21,468 bases of DNA, from the NCBI GenBank assembly GCA_009694165.1, contig SHVP01000039.1, positions 1-21,468 on the forward strand, given 5' to 3'. Under the pieces are notes generated by a model. That model ran no database searches and was not told where the DNA came from. It was given only the letters and a program-made list of their open reading frames with translations. Both the position numbers and the translations under genes were made by a program. Of the stretch, positions 6,414-15,040 are shown one piece after another (position 1 is the first letter of the stretch; each line of letters begins with the position of its first letter). The stretch comes from Alphaproteobacteria bacterium (GTDB lineage Bacteria; Pseudomonadota; Alphaproteobacteria; SHVP01).

Positions 6414-7805
6414 ATGGCGGTGGTCGCCTATCGAGGCCAGCGGTTCGAGGCGGACATCCCGGTGCTGGTCATTGGTGCCGGGGCTTGCGGCCTCTGCGCC
6501 GGGCTGGCGGCGCGCCGCCGCGGCGCGGAGGTCTTGCTGCTCGAGCGCGACGCCACGCCGAGCGGTAGCACGTCGCTGTCCTCCGGCCTGATCCCTGCCG
6601 CCGGTAGCAAACTGCAGAAGAAACACGGAGTCGACGATAGCCCGGCGCAACTGGCGAGGGAGATTCTCGCCAAGGCCAAGTACCAGACCGACGCGGCGGT
6701 CGTTCACGCCGTGGCGGCGGCTTCGGCCGCGACGGTCGACTGGCTGATGGACGACCTCGGTGTCGAACTCGAACTGTTGACCTCGTTCCTTTACCCCGGC
6801 CACCAGCGCCATCGGATGCATGGGCCAATCAATCGCACCGGGGCGGAATTGGAGGGCGGACTGCTGGCAGCGGCCGAGCGCGAGGGGATCGATATCATCG
6901 CGGCGGCGACGGCCGTCGACTTGGTTGCCGACGACGAGGGACGCGTGCGCGGCGTGACCATCGAGCGGCCGGGCGGCGCGCGCGAGACCATCGGCTGTCG
7001 CGCCCTGGTCCTTGCCTGCAACGGGTTCGGCGGTAACCCGGCGATGGTCCGCCACTACATTCCCGAGATCGCCGAGGCCACCTATTTCGGCCATGTCGGT
7101 AACAAGGGCGATGCCGTGAACTGGGGGCTGGCGCTCGGCGCCGCTGTCGCGGACATGGGGAGTTATCAGGGCCACGGGGCAGTCGCCCATCCGCACGGCA
7201 TCCCGATGTGGGACACGATCACCGCCGGCGGCATCCAGGTCAACCTTCTGGGCGCGCGTTTTTCCAACGAGGAGGCCGGCTATTCGGAACAGGCCTTGGA
7301 GGTGCTGCGCCAGCCGGACCACGTCGTCTGGAATATCTTCGATGACCGCGGTCGCGCGATCGGCATGGAGTCAATCGACTATCGTCGCGGCGTCGAGCTC
7401 GGCGCGGTGAAGCGCGGCGATTCGCTCGCGGCGATCGTTCGCGCGACCGGTCTGCCCGCCGAGGCCTTCGCCGCGACTTTGCGGGCGACCGAGCGCATGG
7501 CGGCGGGGCTGAAAACGGATCCCTTTGGCAGGGACTTCACGTTGAAGGCGCCGCTGAAGCCACCCTATTACGCGGTCAAGGTGACCGGCGCGTTCTTTCA
7601 CACCCAGGGTGGCTTGGTCGTCGACGCCAGCGGCCGGGTCCTGCGGCCCAATCGGGCGCCGCTACCCAATCTGTTCGCCGGCGGCGGCGGCGCCCGCGGC
7701 CTGTCCGGTCCGTCCTGCTGGGGTTATTTCTCAGGCTCGGGCCTGTTGATGGCGACCAACCTCGGCCGTCTGGCGGGAACGGCGGCGGCGGAAATGACGA
7801 GTTGA
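6414..7805 (+). CDS. FAD-dependent oxidoreductase, fumarate reductase/tricarballylate dehydrogenase-like
   Basis: The 463-residue soluble flavoprotein belongs to the FAD_binding_2 group, which includes fumarate reductase flavoproteins, tricarballylate dehydrogenase and 3-ketosteroid dehydrogenases. An N-terminal dinucleotide fold has VLVIGAGACGLCAGLAA at about 17-33 and the ribose-binding Glu44. The FHTQGGL segment places His396 where fumarate reductases carry an active-site His, and PNLFAGGGGARGLSG (about 418-432), with a basic residue Arg428, closes over FAD. There is no signal peptide or heme or Fe-S motif, so electrons probably pass to an unlinked acceptor. It would oxidise or reduce a C-C bond in a carboxylate or ketone. 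The start at 6414 lies 2 nt after the hydrolase stop, and its stop lies 1 nt before the ATPase gene, so it is placed as the redox step for whatever importer 1 brings in. Confidence 0.88.
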   Translation: MAVVAYRGQRFEADIPVLVIGAGACGLCAGLAARRRGAEVLLLERDATPSGSTSLSSGLIPAAGSKLQKKHGVDDSPAQLAREILAKAKYQTDAAVVHAVAAASAATVDWLMDDLGVELELLTSFLYPGHQRHRMHGPINRTGAELEGGLLAAAEREGIDIIAAATAVDLVADDEGRVRGVTIERPGGARETIGCRALVLACNGFGGNPAMVRHYIPEIAEATYFGHVGNKGDAVNWGLALGAAVADMGSYQGHGAVAHPHGIPMWDTITAGGIQVNLLGARFSNEEAGYSEQALEVLRQPDHVVWNIFDDRGRAIGMESIDYRRGVELGAVKRGDSLAAIVRATGLPAEAFAATLRATERMAAGLKTDPFGRDFTLKAPLKPPYYAVKVTGAFFHTQGGLVVDASGRVLRPNRAPLPNLFAGGGGARGLSGPSCWGYFSGSGLLMATNLGRLAGTAAAEMTS

Positions 7806-7806
7806 T

Positions 7807-8793
7807 ATGACGCTGCTTACGATCAAGGGGCTGCGAACCCGATTTGACCTGCACGGGCGCGTGATCGTTCCGGTCGACGGTGTCAGTTTCGACGTCGCGG
7901 CGGGCGAGACCGTCGCGCTCGTGGGCGAGAGCGGCAGCGGCAAGAGCGTACTGGCGCTGTCGATCATGCGCCTGCTCGCCAGCCCGCCCGCCACCATCGT
8001 CGCCGGGCAAGTTCTGTTTGAGGGCGTCGACCTCCTGACCTTGAGCGAACGCGACATGCGCCGGGTCCGTGGTGCCCGCATCGGCTTCATCTTCCAAGAA
8101 CCGATGACGTCGCTCAATCCAGTCCTGTCGATCGGTCGCCAGGTGACCGAGGCGATGGAGGAGCACCTCGGGCTCAGCCCCCGCGCGGCCGAGAGCCGCG
8201 GGGCCGAGTTGCTCAGGATGGTCGAGATTCCCGACGCCGAGCGGCGATTGAAGGCTTTTCCCCACCAGTTCAGCGGCGGCATGCGCCAACGCGTGATGAT
8301 CGCGATGGCGCTCAGTTGCGAGCCACGCCTGTTGATCGCCGATGAACCGACGACGGCGCTCGACGTCACCACCCAGGCGCAGATTCTCGATCTTATTCGC
8401 GGTCTGTCGAGTCGGTCCGGCGTCGCCGTCCTCCTGATCACCCACGATCTCGGGGTGGTGGCGCGCTATGCGAGCCGGGTTAACGTGATGTATGGCGGAC
8501 GCATCGTCGAGCAGGCATCGGCGGGCGACCTCTACGCATGGCCGCTCCACCCGTATACGCGCGGTTTGCTCGGCTCGGTGCCGCGGGTTGATCGGCCGCT
8601 CACCCGCCTCACACCGATCCGGGGTGCGCCGCCTGACCCCGCCAACCTGCCGGCCGGCTGCGCCTTCGCCCCGCGTTGCGACGCCGCGGTGGCCCGCTGC
8701 GCCGTCGAGGCGCCGGCCCTCGAGGCGTTGGCCCCCGCCCGGGCCGCGGCCTGCTGGCGCGCGGCCGAATTCGTCGCGGAGCTTCGCGCGTGA
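7807..8793 (+). CDS. Dipeptide/oligopeptide ABC transporter ATPase, OppD/DppD-type (system 1)
   Basis: The 328-residue cytoplasmic ATPase powers import through a DppB/DppC channel. Walker A is GESGSGKS (40-47), the Q-loop Gln is 97, the signature is FSGGM (155-159), Walker B is LLIADEP (175-181) and the switch His is 213. The C-terminal oligopeptide-transporter extension carries Cys285, Cys291, Cys298 and Cys316; similar cysteines bind an iron-sulfur cluster in some structurally studied homologues, but that is not shown here. It begins 1 nt after the flavoprotein stop and overlaps the next ATPase gene by 4 nt. Its cognate permeases and binding protein are most likely those encoded convergently at 9800-13187. 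Confidence 0.95.
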   Translation: MTLLTIKGLRTRFDLHGRVIVPVDGVSFDVAAGETVALVGESGSGKSVLALSIMRLLASPPATIVAGQVLFEGVDLLTLSERDMRRVRGARIGFIFQEPMTSLNPVLSIGRQVTEAMEEHLGLSPRAAESRGAELLRMVEIPDAERRLKAFPHQFSGGMRQRVMIAMALSCEPRLLIADEPTTALDVTTQAQILDLIRGLSSRSGVAVLLITHDLGVVARYASRVNVMYGGRIVEQASAGDLYAWPLHPYTRGLLGSVPRVDRPLTRLTPIRGAPPDPANLPAGCAFAPRCDAAVARCAVEAPALEALAPARAAACWRAAEFVAELRA

Positions 8794-9803
8794 GCGGCGA
8801 TCTTCTGGTCCTCGACTGCGTCAGCAAGGTGTTTCCTATCACCGCCGGTCTGATGCGGCGAGCGGTGGGCGAGGTGCGGGCGGTCGACGACGTGAGCCTC
8901 ACCATCCGTCGCGGTGAGACCCTGGCCCTGGTGGGCGAAAGCGGGTCGGGCAAGACGACCCTGGGCCGCGCCATTCTGCAGATCGAACCGCCGTCGTCCG
9001 GACGGATCCTGTTCGACGGCGTCGACCTCGCCGGTCTCACCCCCAGCGCCCTGCGGGCGATGCGCCGGCGGCTGCAGATGGTGTTTCAGGACCCGTATTC
9101 GTCACTCAACCCGCGCATGCGGGTGGCGTCGATCCTGGCCGAGCCGCTGTTCGTGCACGGCTTGACCCGCACGCGGGCCGGAACCGAGGCGCGGGTGAGG
9201 GCGCTGCTCGACTTGGTCGGCTTGCCCGCCGACGCCGCCGGTCGGTTTCCGCACGAGTTCAGCGGCGGCCAGCGCCAACGCATCGGCATCGCGCGAGCGC
9301 TGGCGGTCGAGCCGGACCTGATCGTCGCCGACGAACCGGTTTCGGCCCTCGACGTGTCGATCCAGGCGCAGATCTTGTCGCTGCTCGAGGACATGCGCGA
9401 CCGCCTCAACCTGACCTACCTGTTCATCGGTCACGATCTCGCCGTCATCCGTTACATCGCGACGCGGGTGGCGGTCATGTATCTCGGCCGCATCGTCGAG
9501 ATGGCGCCGCGCGACCGCCTGTTCGCGCAGCCGACCCATCCCTACACCATCTCGCTGCTGTCGGCGGCGCCGGTGCCCGATCCCAGGGTGGAAGTCGCGC
9601 GGGTGCGAATGGTCCTGAAGGGCGAGGTGCCTAGTTCGATCGAGCGACCCCCGGGTTGTCCGTTCCACCCCCGCTGCCCGCTGGCCGTCGAGCGTTGCCG
9701 GACCGAGATGCCGCCGATGGAGGCGCTGGTTCCCGACCACACCGTCGCCTGCTGGCGGGCGGCCGAGGTGCCGGCGGCGCTGCCCCGACCGGTTGCGCGT
9801 TAG
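8790..9803 (+). CDS. Dipeptide/oligopeptide ABC transporter ATPase, OppF/DppF-type (system 1)
   Basis: The 337-residue partner ATPase starts at GTG 8790, inside the stop of the preceding gene (GTGA overlap). It has Walker A GESGSGKT (49-56), Gln100, signature FSGGQ (157-161), Walker B LIVADEP (177-183) and His215. The phrase [12 protein letters not shown] is typical of OppF-type subunits, as is the C-terminal [15 protein letters not shown] cysteine cluster. It pairs with the OppD-type subunit to form the ATPase heterodimer. Its TAG stop overlaps the TAA stop of the convergent permease gene within the four bases at 9800-9803, so no terminator can lie between the two operons. An upstream ATG at 8676 is open in frame but would run through the preceding gene. 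Confidence 0.95.
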   Translation: MSGDLLVLDCVSKVFPITAGLMRRAVGEVRAVDDVSLTIRRGETLALVGESGSGKTTLGRAILQIEPPSSGRILFDGVDLAGLTPSALRAMRRRLQMVFQDPYSSLNPRMRVASILAEPLFVHGLTRTRAGTEARVRALLDLVGLPADAAGRFPHEFSGGQRQRIGIARALAVEPDLIVADEPVSALDVSIQAQILSLLEDMRDRLNLTYLFIGHDLAVIRYIATRVAVMYLGRIVEMAPRDRLFAQPTHPYTISLLSAAPVPDPRVEVARVRMVLKGEVPSSIERPPGCPFHPRCPLAVERCRTEMPPMEALVPDHTVACWRAAEVPAALPRPVAR

Positions 9804-10690
9804 AGATTGTGCAGGCGCGGGTCGATGCGGTCGCGCAGCCAGTCGCCGAGAATATTGATGCTGAGCACCGTCAGCATGATGGCGACACCGGGGAACGTGC
9901 TGATCCACCAGGCCTGGTCGAGATAGGACCGGCCGTCGGCGACCAATGTTCCCCACGACACGACGTTGGCCGGCATGCCGACGCCGAGGAAGCTCAACCC
10001 CGCCTCGAACACGATCATCTGTGGCACCGCGAAAGTGGCGATGACGATCAAGGGCGTCAGCGCGTTGGGCAGGACATGGCGCAGCACGATGCGCAGGCGG
10101 CTGCAGCCGATCACGCGGGCGGCCACTACATATTCCGCTTCGCGCAGGCGCAGCGTTTCGGCCCGCACGACGCGGGCGTAGAGCGGCCAACTGGCGACGA
10201 TCAGGACGACGATCACGTTCAATAGCCCGCGGCCGAGGATGAACATGATGGTGATCGCCAGAATGATGAAGGGAAAGGCCATTTGAATATCGACGAGGCG
10301 CATGACGATTTCGTCGGTCCAGCCGCGGAAGTGTCCGGCGACCAGGCCGACGGCGGTGCCGATCAGTCCGGCGCCGAGGACCGCCGCCACGCCCACCAGC
10401 AGCGAGACGCGCGCGCCGTGGAGGATGCCGCTCCACACGTCGCGGCCGAGCGAGTCGGTGCCGAGCAGGTGCGGCGGCCCGCCGCTCCCCCGAAGTTCCG
10501 GGGCCTCCAGGCTGTCGAGAATACGTCCCTGTTGCGGGTCGTAGGGGGCGATCCAGGGCGCGGTCACCGCCGCCAGGATTAACAGGGCGAAGACCACCAG
10601 CGACACCAGCGCCGGCCCGTGGCGCGCCGCGCCCCGGCGCGGCCGCGTTACCGGCTCAGCTGTAGCGGATACGCGGGTCAAACCATGCAT
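9800..10690 (-). CDS. ABC transporter permease, DppC/OppC-type (system 1)
   Basis: The 296-residue inner-membrane permease has an N-terminal cytoplasmic arm, a first membrane helix ([20 protein letters not shown]), and the DppC-type [20 protein letters not shown] segment. The EAA loop is [19 protein letters not shown], which contacts the ATPases, and the end is the usual [17 protein letters not shown]. Start ATG 10690 overlaps the end of the DppB gene by 35 nt; this is the most likely start, with TTG 10681 an alternative and ATG 10747 implying a longer overlap. The stop overlaps that of the OppF-type gene on the other strand. It forms the heterodimeric channel with the DppB-type protein. Confidence 0.93.
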   Translation of the reverse strand: MHGLTRVSATAEPVTRPRRGAARHGPALVSLVVFALLILAAVTAPWIAPYDPQQGRILDSLEAPELRGSGGPPHLLGTDSLGRDVWSGILHGARVSLLVGVAAVLGAGLIGTAVGLVAGHFRGWTDEIVMRLVDIQMAFPFIILAITIMFILGRGLLNVIVVLIVASWPLYARVVRAETLRLREAEYVVAARVIGCSRLRIVLRHVLPNALTPLIVIATFAVPQMIVFEAGLSFLGVGMPANVVSWGTLVADGRSYLDQAWWISTFPGVAIMLTVLSINILGDWLRDRIDPRLHNL

Positions 10691-11573
10691 AAAGCAAATC
10701 CGCCGCCAGGTTGGTGGTAACGACCAGGAGGGCGATGAGGAACACACCCGCCTGCAGAATCGGGAAGTCGCGTTGGCCGATCGCCTGGATCATCAGCCGC
10801 CCCAGACCGGGCCAGGCGAAGATCGTTTCAACGATGACGGCGCCGCCCATCAGCAAGCTGAAATCGACGGCAAGCACGGTGATGATCGGAACGAACACGT
10901 TGCGGAGCGCGTGGCGCGCCAGTACCAGGCTTTCCGGCAAGCCCTTGGCGCGGGCGGTGGTGATGTATTCGCGCGACAGCACGTCGAGCAGTTCCGAGCG
11001 CACGAGACGCGTGAGACGGGCGAGCGAGAAAAGTCCGAGCGTCAGCGCCGGCAGGATCAGATGGGGCAGGGTGCCGTAGCCGGCGGTGGGCAACAGGTGC
11101 CACTCGACGGCGACGACTAGGATCAGCATCAGGCCGAGCCAGAAACTCGGCACCGACTGCCCGACCAGCACGATGGCCATGGCGGCGCGATCGAGGGCGG
11201 AGTCGCGCAACAGGGCCGATAGGGTGCCGACAAGGAGGGCCGCCACCAGCGACAGGGCCATTGCCGCCGCCGTCAGCAAAAGGGTGGCAGGCAGGCGATC
11301 GAGCACGAGCGGAAAGGCCGGCGTCAGTTGCCACGGCGAGCGGCCGAAGTCGCCTTGAACGGCGTTGGCGAGAAAGCGCAAATATTGTTCGGCGATGCTG
11401 CGATCGAGCCCGAGGTAGATGCGCAGGTCGGCCACGTCCTTTTCGGACATGCCGGGCTGAATCATCAAGGCGATTGGATCGCCGGTCAGGCGCGCCAAGA
11501 CGAAGATCGCCGTCACCACGCCGAAGACGACGATGGCGGCGGTAATCAGACGACGGGCGACGAAGGTCCACAT
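10656..11573 (-). CDS. ABC transporter permease, DppB/OppB-type (system 1)
   Basis: The 305-residue permease begins MWTFVARRLITAAIVVFGV, the standard DppB first helix, and continues with a periplasmic stretch (LTGDPIALMIQPGMSEKDV) and the following helices. The EAA-type loop is SREYITTARAKGLPESLV, and the C terminus [11 protein letters not shown] matches the family ending DPRIR. Length is typical. It is cotranscribed after the binding-protein gene (84-nt gap with a strong hairpin) and before the DppC gene (35-nt overlap). With its partner it forms the pathway used by the substrate bound by the protein encoded at 11658-13187. Confidence 0.94.
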   Translation of the reverse strand: MWTFVARRLITAAIVVFGVVTAIFVLARLTGDPIALMIQPGMSEKDVADLRIYLGLDRSIAEQYLRFLANAVQGDFGRSPWQLTPAFPLVLDRLPATLLLTAAAMALSLVAALLVGTLSALLRDSALDRAAMAIVLVGQSVPSFWLGLMLILVVAVEWHLLPTAGYGTLPHLILPALTLGLFSLARLTRLVRSELLDVLSREYITTARAKGLPESLVLARHALRNVFVPIITVLAVDFSLLMGGAVIVETIFAWPGLGRLMIQAIGQRDFPILQAGVFLIALLVVTTNLAADLLYAWFDPRIRYS

Positions 11574-11609
11574 CGTCCAACCTTGGCGTTAGGGACCGGG
11601 GCAAAGCAA

Positions 11610-11636
11610 GTGGGGCGGGGATTGCCCCCGCCCCAC
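11610..11636 (-). other. Perfect 11-bp GC-rich intercistronic hairpin
   Basis: GTGGGGCGGGG (11610-11620) and CCCCGCCCCAC (11626-11636) form an uninterrupted 11-bp stem with a 5-nt loop, in the 84-nt gap between the binding-protein stop and the DppB start. On the minus strand TTGCTTTG follows about 3 nt later, too broken for an efficient intrinsic terminator. Partial termination or 3'-end protection of the binding-protein message is the likely role, as in other binding-protein-dependent operons. Confidence 0.6.
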
Positions 11637-11657
11637 CGGCCCGCGATACGGCAACGG

Positions 11658-13187
11658 CTACTTGCGCTGCAGGTCTTCGGCATAGAAGAAGTCGCCGGGA
11701 TCGGCTTTCCACGCGTATTTGGAGCTGACGCCCCACAGAGCGAGCGGCTCGTAGAGGAACAGCTTGGGGGCGTCGCGATTGATGATCTCGTTTATTTCCT
11801 TGAACAGGACCGTGCGCTTGGTGAGGTCGAGCTCGCCTTCCGCCTGGCGGAACAGCCCGTCAAGCCGATCGTTGGCGTAGAAGTTCCAGTTGAAGATTCC
11901 CTTCGACCCATAGAGATCGGGTTGCAGCATCTCGACGTCCGGGCCGGCGGCGGCATAGATCAGGAACATGTCGCCGGCGTCCTTGCGCCCGTTCTGCACA
12001 TTGAAGAGCTTGGCCGACATCTGGCTCCACTCTTCATCGATCACGTTGACGTTGATGCCGACGGCCTTCAGATCCTGCGCCACCGCCAGGGACACTTCCT
12101 TGTGCAGGGGAACGATGCTGGAGGCTTGCAGGCTGACGGTCGGGTTGCTGACGCCCGCCTCGGCCAACAGCTTTTTGGCGCGCTCGGGGTCGTAGGGGTA
12201 GGGCTTCACGTCGGCGGTGTAGCAGACGGTGTCCTGTGCACAGGCCTGGCTCGTCACTTTGCCGTAGCCCCGCAACAGCTTGTCGATCAGCGCCTGTTTG
12301 TTGACGGCATAGTTGACCGCCTGCCGCACGCGGGCGTCGGTGAAGGGGGCGCGATTGGTCATCATGCCGATCCAGACCGGTTGCGCGCTCGATGGCCCGG
12401 CTACGATGGTGGCCTTGCCCGATCGCTCAATCCGCTCCACTTGCGAGGGCGGAATACCGGCAATGACGTCGGCCTCGCCGTTGATCAACGCCGAGGCACG
12501 CGTTGCATCGTCGGGGATCGCCCAGAAGACCACCTTGTCAGCCTTGGGCTTGCCGCGCCAGAAGTCGCCGTTGGCGGCCAGAATGACGCGGTCGCCCTTG
12601 CGCCACGCTTCCAGCTTGTAGGCCCCGGTGCCGACCGGCTCCTGGCCGAACCGCTCAACGCCGACTTCCTGGTAGTACTTGGGCGGCACCGCGAACAGCG
12701 TGTCGCCGATCATCGGCAGCACCCAGGCGTAGGGCGCCTTGGTGACGAGATCGATGGTATTCTCGTTGACGACCTTGGCTTCCTGAAAAACGCGGCTGAA
12801 GGCGCCGGCGTTGCGCGAGGGTTGCGTCTGGTTGGCGACCAACGCCACCTTGATGGCTTCGGCCGTGAAGGGCTCGCCGTTGGTGAACTTGACGTTGCGA
12901 CGCAAGTGGAAGCGCCAGGTATTGGGATCGACCTGCTCCCAGCGTTCGGCCAGGACCGGCACGGTGTTGTTGGCCACGTCATAGGCCATCAGCGAATCGA
13001 AGACATGCTTCCACACCCGGCGCTGATATTTCTGCGTGTTCTGCGTCGGATTGAGGCCGGTGACGTCGGTACTGTGGCCGACCGTCACCGTGCCAAACGA
13101 TTGCGCGGCGGCACCGCCCGGGGCGGCGATCGCGGCGACGAGGACGAGTGCGGCAACGGACGCGCCGCGGGTCGTAAGCAGGCTCAT
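11658..13187 (-). CDS. ABC transporter substrate-binding protein, SBP_bac_5 family (system 1)
   Basis: The 509-residue periplasmic receptor is of family 5 (dipeptide, nickel, opine and related ligands). The signal peptide runs from Met1 to about residue 28 (core AALVLVAAIAAPGGAAA), with no lipobox cysteine. The mature protein opens VTVGHSTDVTGLNPTQNTQ, followed by the conserved ERWEQVDPNTWRFHLRRNVK and FTNGEPFTAEAIKVAL segments, and has the usual AVNYAVNKQALIDKLLRGYG and AKKLLAEAGV later on. Start ATG 13187 has GGGAGGA 6 nt upstream. A TTGACA -35 element lies 53 nt upstream and an inverted repeat lies just behind it. The ligand cannot be named; the family is broad and many members do not bind peptides. 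Confidence 0.94.
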   Translation of the reverse strand: MSLLTTRGASVAALVLVAAIAAPGGAAAQSFGTVTVGHSTDVTGLNPTQNTQKYQRRVWKHVFDSLMAYDVANNTVPVLAERWEQVDPNTWRFHLRRNVKFTNGEPFTAEAIKVALVANQTQPSRNAGAFSRVFQEAKVVNENTIDLVTKAPYAWVLPMIGDTLFAVPPKYYQEVGVERFGQEPVGTGAYKLEAWRKGDRVILAANGDFWRGKPKADKVVFWAIPDDATRASALINGEADVIAGIPPSQVERIERSGKATIVAGPSSAQPVWIGMMTNRAPFTDARVRQAVNYAVNKQALIDKLLRGYGKVTSQACAQDTVCYTADVKPYPYDPERAKKLLAEAGVSNPTVSLQASSIVPLHKEVSLAVAQDLKAVGINVNVIDEEWSQMSAKLFNVQNGRKDAGDMFLIYAAAGPDVEMLQPDLYGSKGIFNWNFYANDRLDGLFRQAEGELDLTKRTVLFKEINEIINRDAPKLFLYEPLALWGVSSKYAWKADPGDFFYAEDLQRK

Positions 13188-13216
13188 GGATTCCTCCCAA
13201 AGGATGTTCCGGCCGA

Positions 13217-13245
13217 AGTCTCCGCGCCCCTGGCGGGAGTGTCAA
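13217..13245 (-). promoter_or_regulatory. Putative promoter of the system 1 binding-protein operon
   Basis: A perfect TTGACA (13245-13240 on the minus strand) is followed after 17 bp by GAGACT (13222-13217; 3 of 6 to the -10 consensus). A start near 13210 would give a short leader containing the GGGAGGA ribosome site. The weak -10 is the doubtful part; a bound activator at the adjacent inverted repeat could compensate. Confidence 0.4.
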
Positions 13246-13250
13246 TCAAA

Positions 13251-13287
13251 GGCCGCCCAATCGTCGGGTCGCCGATCGTGGGCGGCC
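13251..13287. promoter_or_regulatory. Imperfect inverted repeat between two divergent importer operons
   Basis: GGCCGCCCA (13251-13259) and TGGGCGGCC (13279-13287) are perfect 9-bp complements. Inside them, ATCG (13260-13263) matches CGAT (13273-13276) after a 2-nt bulge, leaving a 9-nt centre. The dyad starts 5 bp upstream of the TTGACA serving the minus-strand operon, the usual position for an activator site. It is one candidate for joint control of the divergent binding-protein genes. As RNA it would be a stable hairpin, but it lies outside the transcripts predicted from both putative promoters. Confidence 0.5.
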
Positions 13288-13353
13288 GCGGCCTGGAATT
13301 GTGCCGGAAACGGGTGAACCGGCGCCGTGGAGTCTTGGGCCGGTCCAGAATTG

Positions 13354-13382
13354 TTGACACTGTTGCCCATGGCCGGAAAAGC
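13354..13382 (+). promoter_or_regulatory. Possible promoter element of the system 2 operon
   Basis: A perfect TTGACA lies at 13354-13359, about 70 bp upstream of the GTG start of the plus-strand binding-protein gene. The hexamers at 16-18 bp spacing (A-rich, around 13376-13383) match the -10 consensus poorly; TACATT at 13384 is better but too far. The promoter is likely here because the operon needs one in this gap, but its exact position is uncertain. Confidence 0.3.
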
Positions 13383-13426
13383 TTACATTCACCGTCTGGC
13401 AGCCGATTCTTTTAGGAGGATCATTC

Positions 13427-15013
13427 GTGACCAATCGTAAGGTATTGCTTTCAGCCGCGGCTTTTGCCGCCCTGGCCGCGTTGGGGTCAGCGGGTGCTGG
13501 CGCCCAGGAGCGGACGTTCATCTTCGCTTCGGTGGCGACGCCGGTGGGATTCGACACCGATCGCTGGTTGTCGGGCACGCTCGAGTCGGCGGTCAACGTC
13601 TATGAGGGGCTGACCAAACACGCGGTCAAGAAGGACGCGAGCGGACGCGAGGTCATCGACGCCGACGTCGTCGAGCCGCATCTGGCCGAGAGCTGGACGC
13701 AAAGCGAGGGTGGCAAGGTCGTCACCTACAAGCTCCGCAAGGGCATCAAGAGCGCCTTCGGCAATGACCTCACCGCCCAGGACGTGGTCAACTCGTGGGA
13801 CATGGCGCGCGACCGCAAGCTGGTCGGTGCCTTCATGATCACGGTGGGTCGCGTCGCCAAGGTCGAAGCGCTCTCCGAATCCGAGGTCAAGTTCACCCTC
13901 GGAACGGCCAATAACATCTTTCCGCGCGTCCTGACGACGATCTTTCCCGCCTTGATGGACTCCAAGGTGCAAAAGGAAAATGCGACCGCCGACGACAAGT
14001 GGGCGACGAAGTGGCAGGAGAAAGCCACCGCCGGGTTCGGTCCCTACCATCTGGAATCGGTGAAGCCGGGCGAGGGCGCGGTGTTCGTCCTCAACAAGAA
14101 CTACTTCGGGCCGAAGCCCTACTACACGCGGGTGGTCTACCGCGAGGTTCCCTCGCCGGCGACGCGCGCCGCCTTGGTCAAGACCGGCCAGATTCATTTT
14201 GCCGATCAGATGCCCATTCAGCAGCTGGTCGACCTGATTAAGGACAAGAACGTTAAGGTCGACAGCGTTCCCGGCACCGGTGCGGCAACGTTGCGTATGA
14301 ATCCCAATCTCAAGCCGTTCGACGACATCCGCGTGCGGCGGGCGGTGCTGGCGGCGATGGATTACGCCGCCGTCGGCGAAGCCGTGTTCCGCGGGCTTGG
14401 TGAGCGCTCGTGGTCGATTCTGGCGCCGGCCCATGGCAACGCCTATATCGAGGCGCAAAAAGCGAGCACCGACCTGGGATTGGGGAAGAAACTGCTGACC
14501 GAGGCCGGCTACCCTGGCGGTCTCGACGTGACGTTCGAGTATGCCGACAACTGGTGGTGGGAGGAGCAGTTGGCCATTCAGACCAAGGACTCGCTCGCCA
14601 AGGCCGGGATTCGCGTCGACCTGAAGCGCATTCCGCGCACGGAAATGAACACGCGGCGGGCCATCGGCAAGCGCGACCTGCCGTTCTTTCCGCATCTCGC
14701 CAACGCGTTCGTCCTAGCGCCAGCCTATGCCTTCTACCTCAGCGCCCATTCGCAGGGCTCGTCCAACGTCAACGACTACAAGAATCCGGAATTCGACCGG
14801 ATGGTGGACGACATGATCGGTGAATCCGACACCAAGCGCGCCAATCAGCTGGCCCATGAGGCGCAACGGATCCATGCCAACGATGCGACCTTCGTGCTGA
14901 CGCACTTCCCCAAGACCTATGCTGTCACCGTGCCGTGCATTACGGGCTGGCTGTGGTACCCGCACGACCGCGTGGTGTGGAAGCACCTAACTTGCGATGA
15001 GAAGAAGAGCTAG
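13427..15013 (+). CDS. ABC transporter substrate-binding protein, SBP_bac_5 family (system 2)
   Basis: The 528-residue periplasmic receptor starts at GTG with a very good AGGAGGA site 7 nt upstream. The signal peptide MTNRKVLLSAAAFAALAALG continues to about residue 26 (GAGA before QERT). Family 5 features are VNVYEGLTKHAVKK, PHLAESWTQSEGGKVVTYKL, LTAQDVVNSWDM, the mid-protein RVRRAVLAAMDYAAVGEAVF and KKLLTEAGYPGG, and the C-terminal cleft segments. It is clearly diverged from the system 1 receptor, so the two importers probably take different ligands. A tryptophan cluster (NWWWEE, about residues 377-382) may line the pocket and hints at a hydrophobic or aromatic ligand, which is inference. 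It is the first gene of an eight-gene operon that continues beyond the window. Confidence 0.94.
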   Translation: MTNRKVLLSAAAFAALAALGSAGAGAQERTFIFASVATPVGFDTDRWLSGTLESAVNVYEGLTKHAVKKDASGREVIDADVVEPHLAESWTQSEGGKVVTYKLRKGIKSAFGNDLTAQDVVNSWDMARDRKLVGAFMITVGRVAKVEALSESEVKFTLGTANNIFPRVLTTIFPALMDSKVQKENATADDKWATKWQEKATAGFGPYHLESVKPGEGAVFVLNKNYFGPKPYYTRVVYREVPSPATRAALVKTGQIHFADQMPIQQLVDLIKDKNVKVDSVPGTGAATLRMNPNLKPFDDIRVRRAVLAAMDYAAVGEAVFRGLGERSWSILAPAHGNAYIEAQKASTDLGLGKKLLTEAGYPGGLDVTFEYADNWWWEEQLAIQTKDSLAKAGIRVDLKRIPRTEMNTRRAIGKRDLPFFPHLANAFVLAPAYAFYLSAHSQGSSNVNDYKNPEFDRMVDDMIGESDTKRANQLAHEAQRIHANDATFVLTHFPKTYAVTVPCITGWLWYPHDRVVWKHLTCDEKKS

Positions 15014-15040
15014 GCGCGATCGATTCGGCCGAGCCGTGAG

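Noticed and set aside
11328..13415. 695-codon open frame on the plus strand, antisense to the system 1 receptor and part of a permease gene
   Set aside because: Despite its length it has no recognisable domain and mirrors the minus-strand receptor frame. GC-rich codon bias removes stop codons on the opposite strand.
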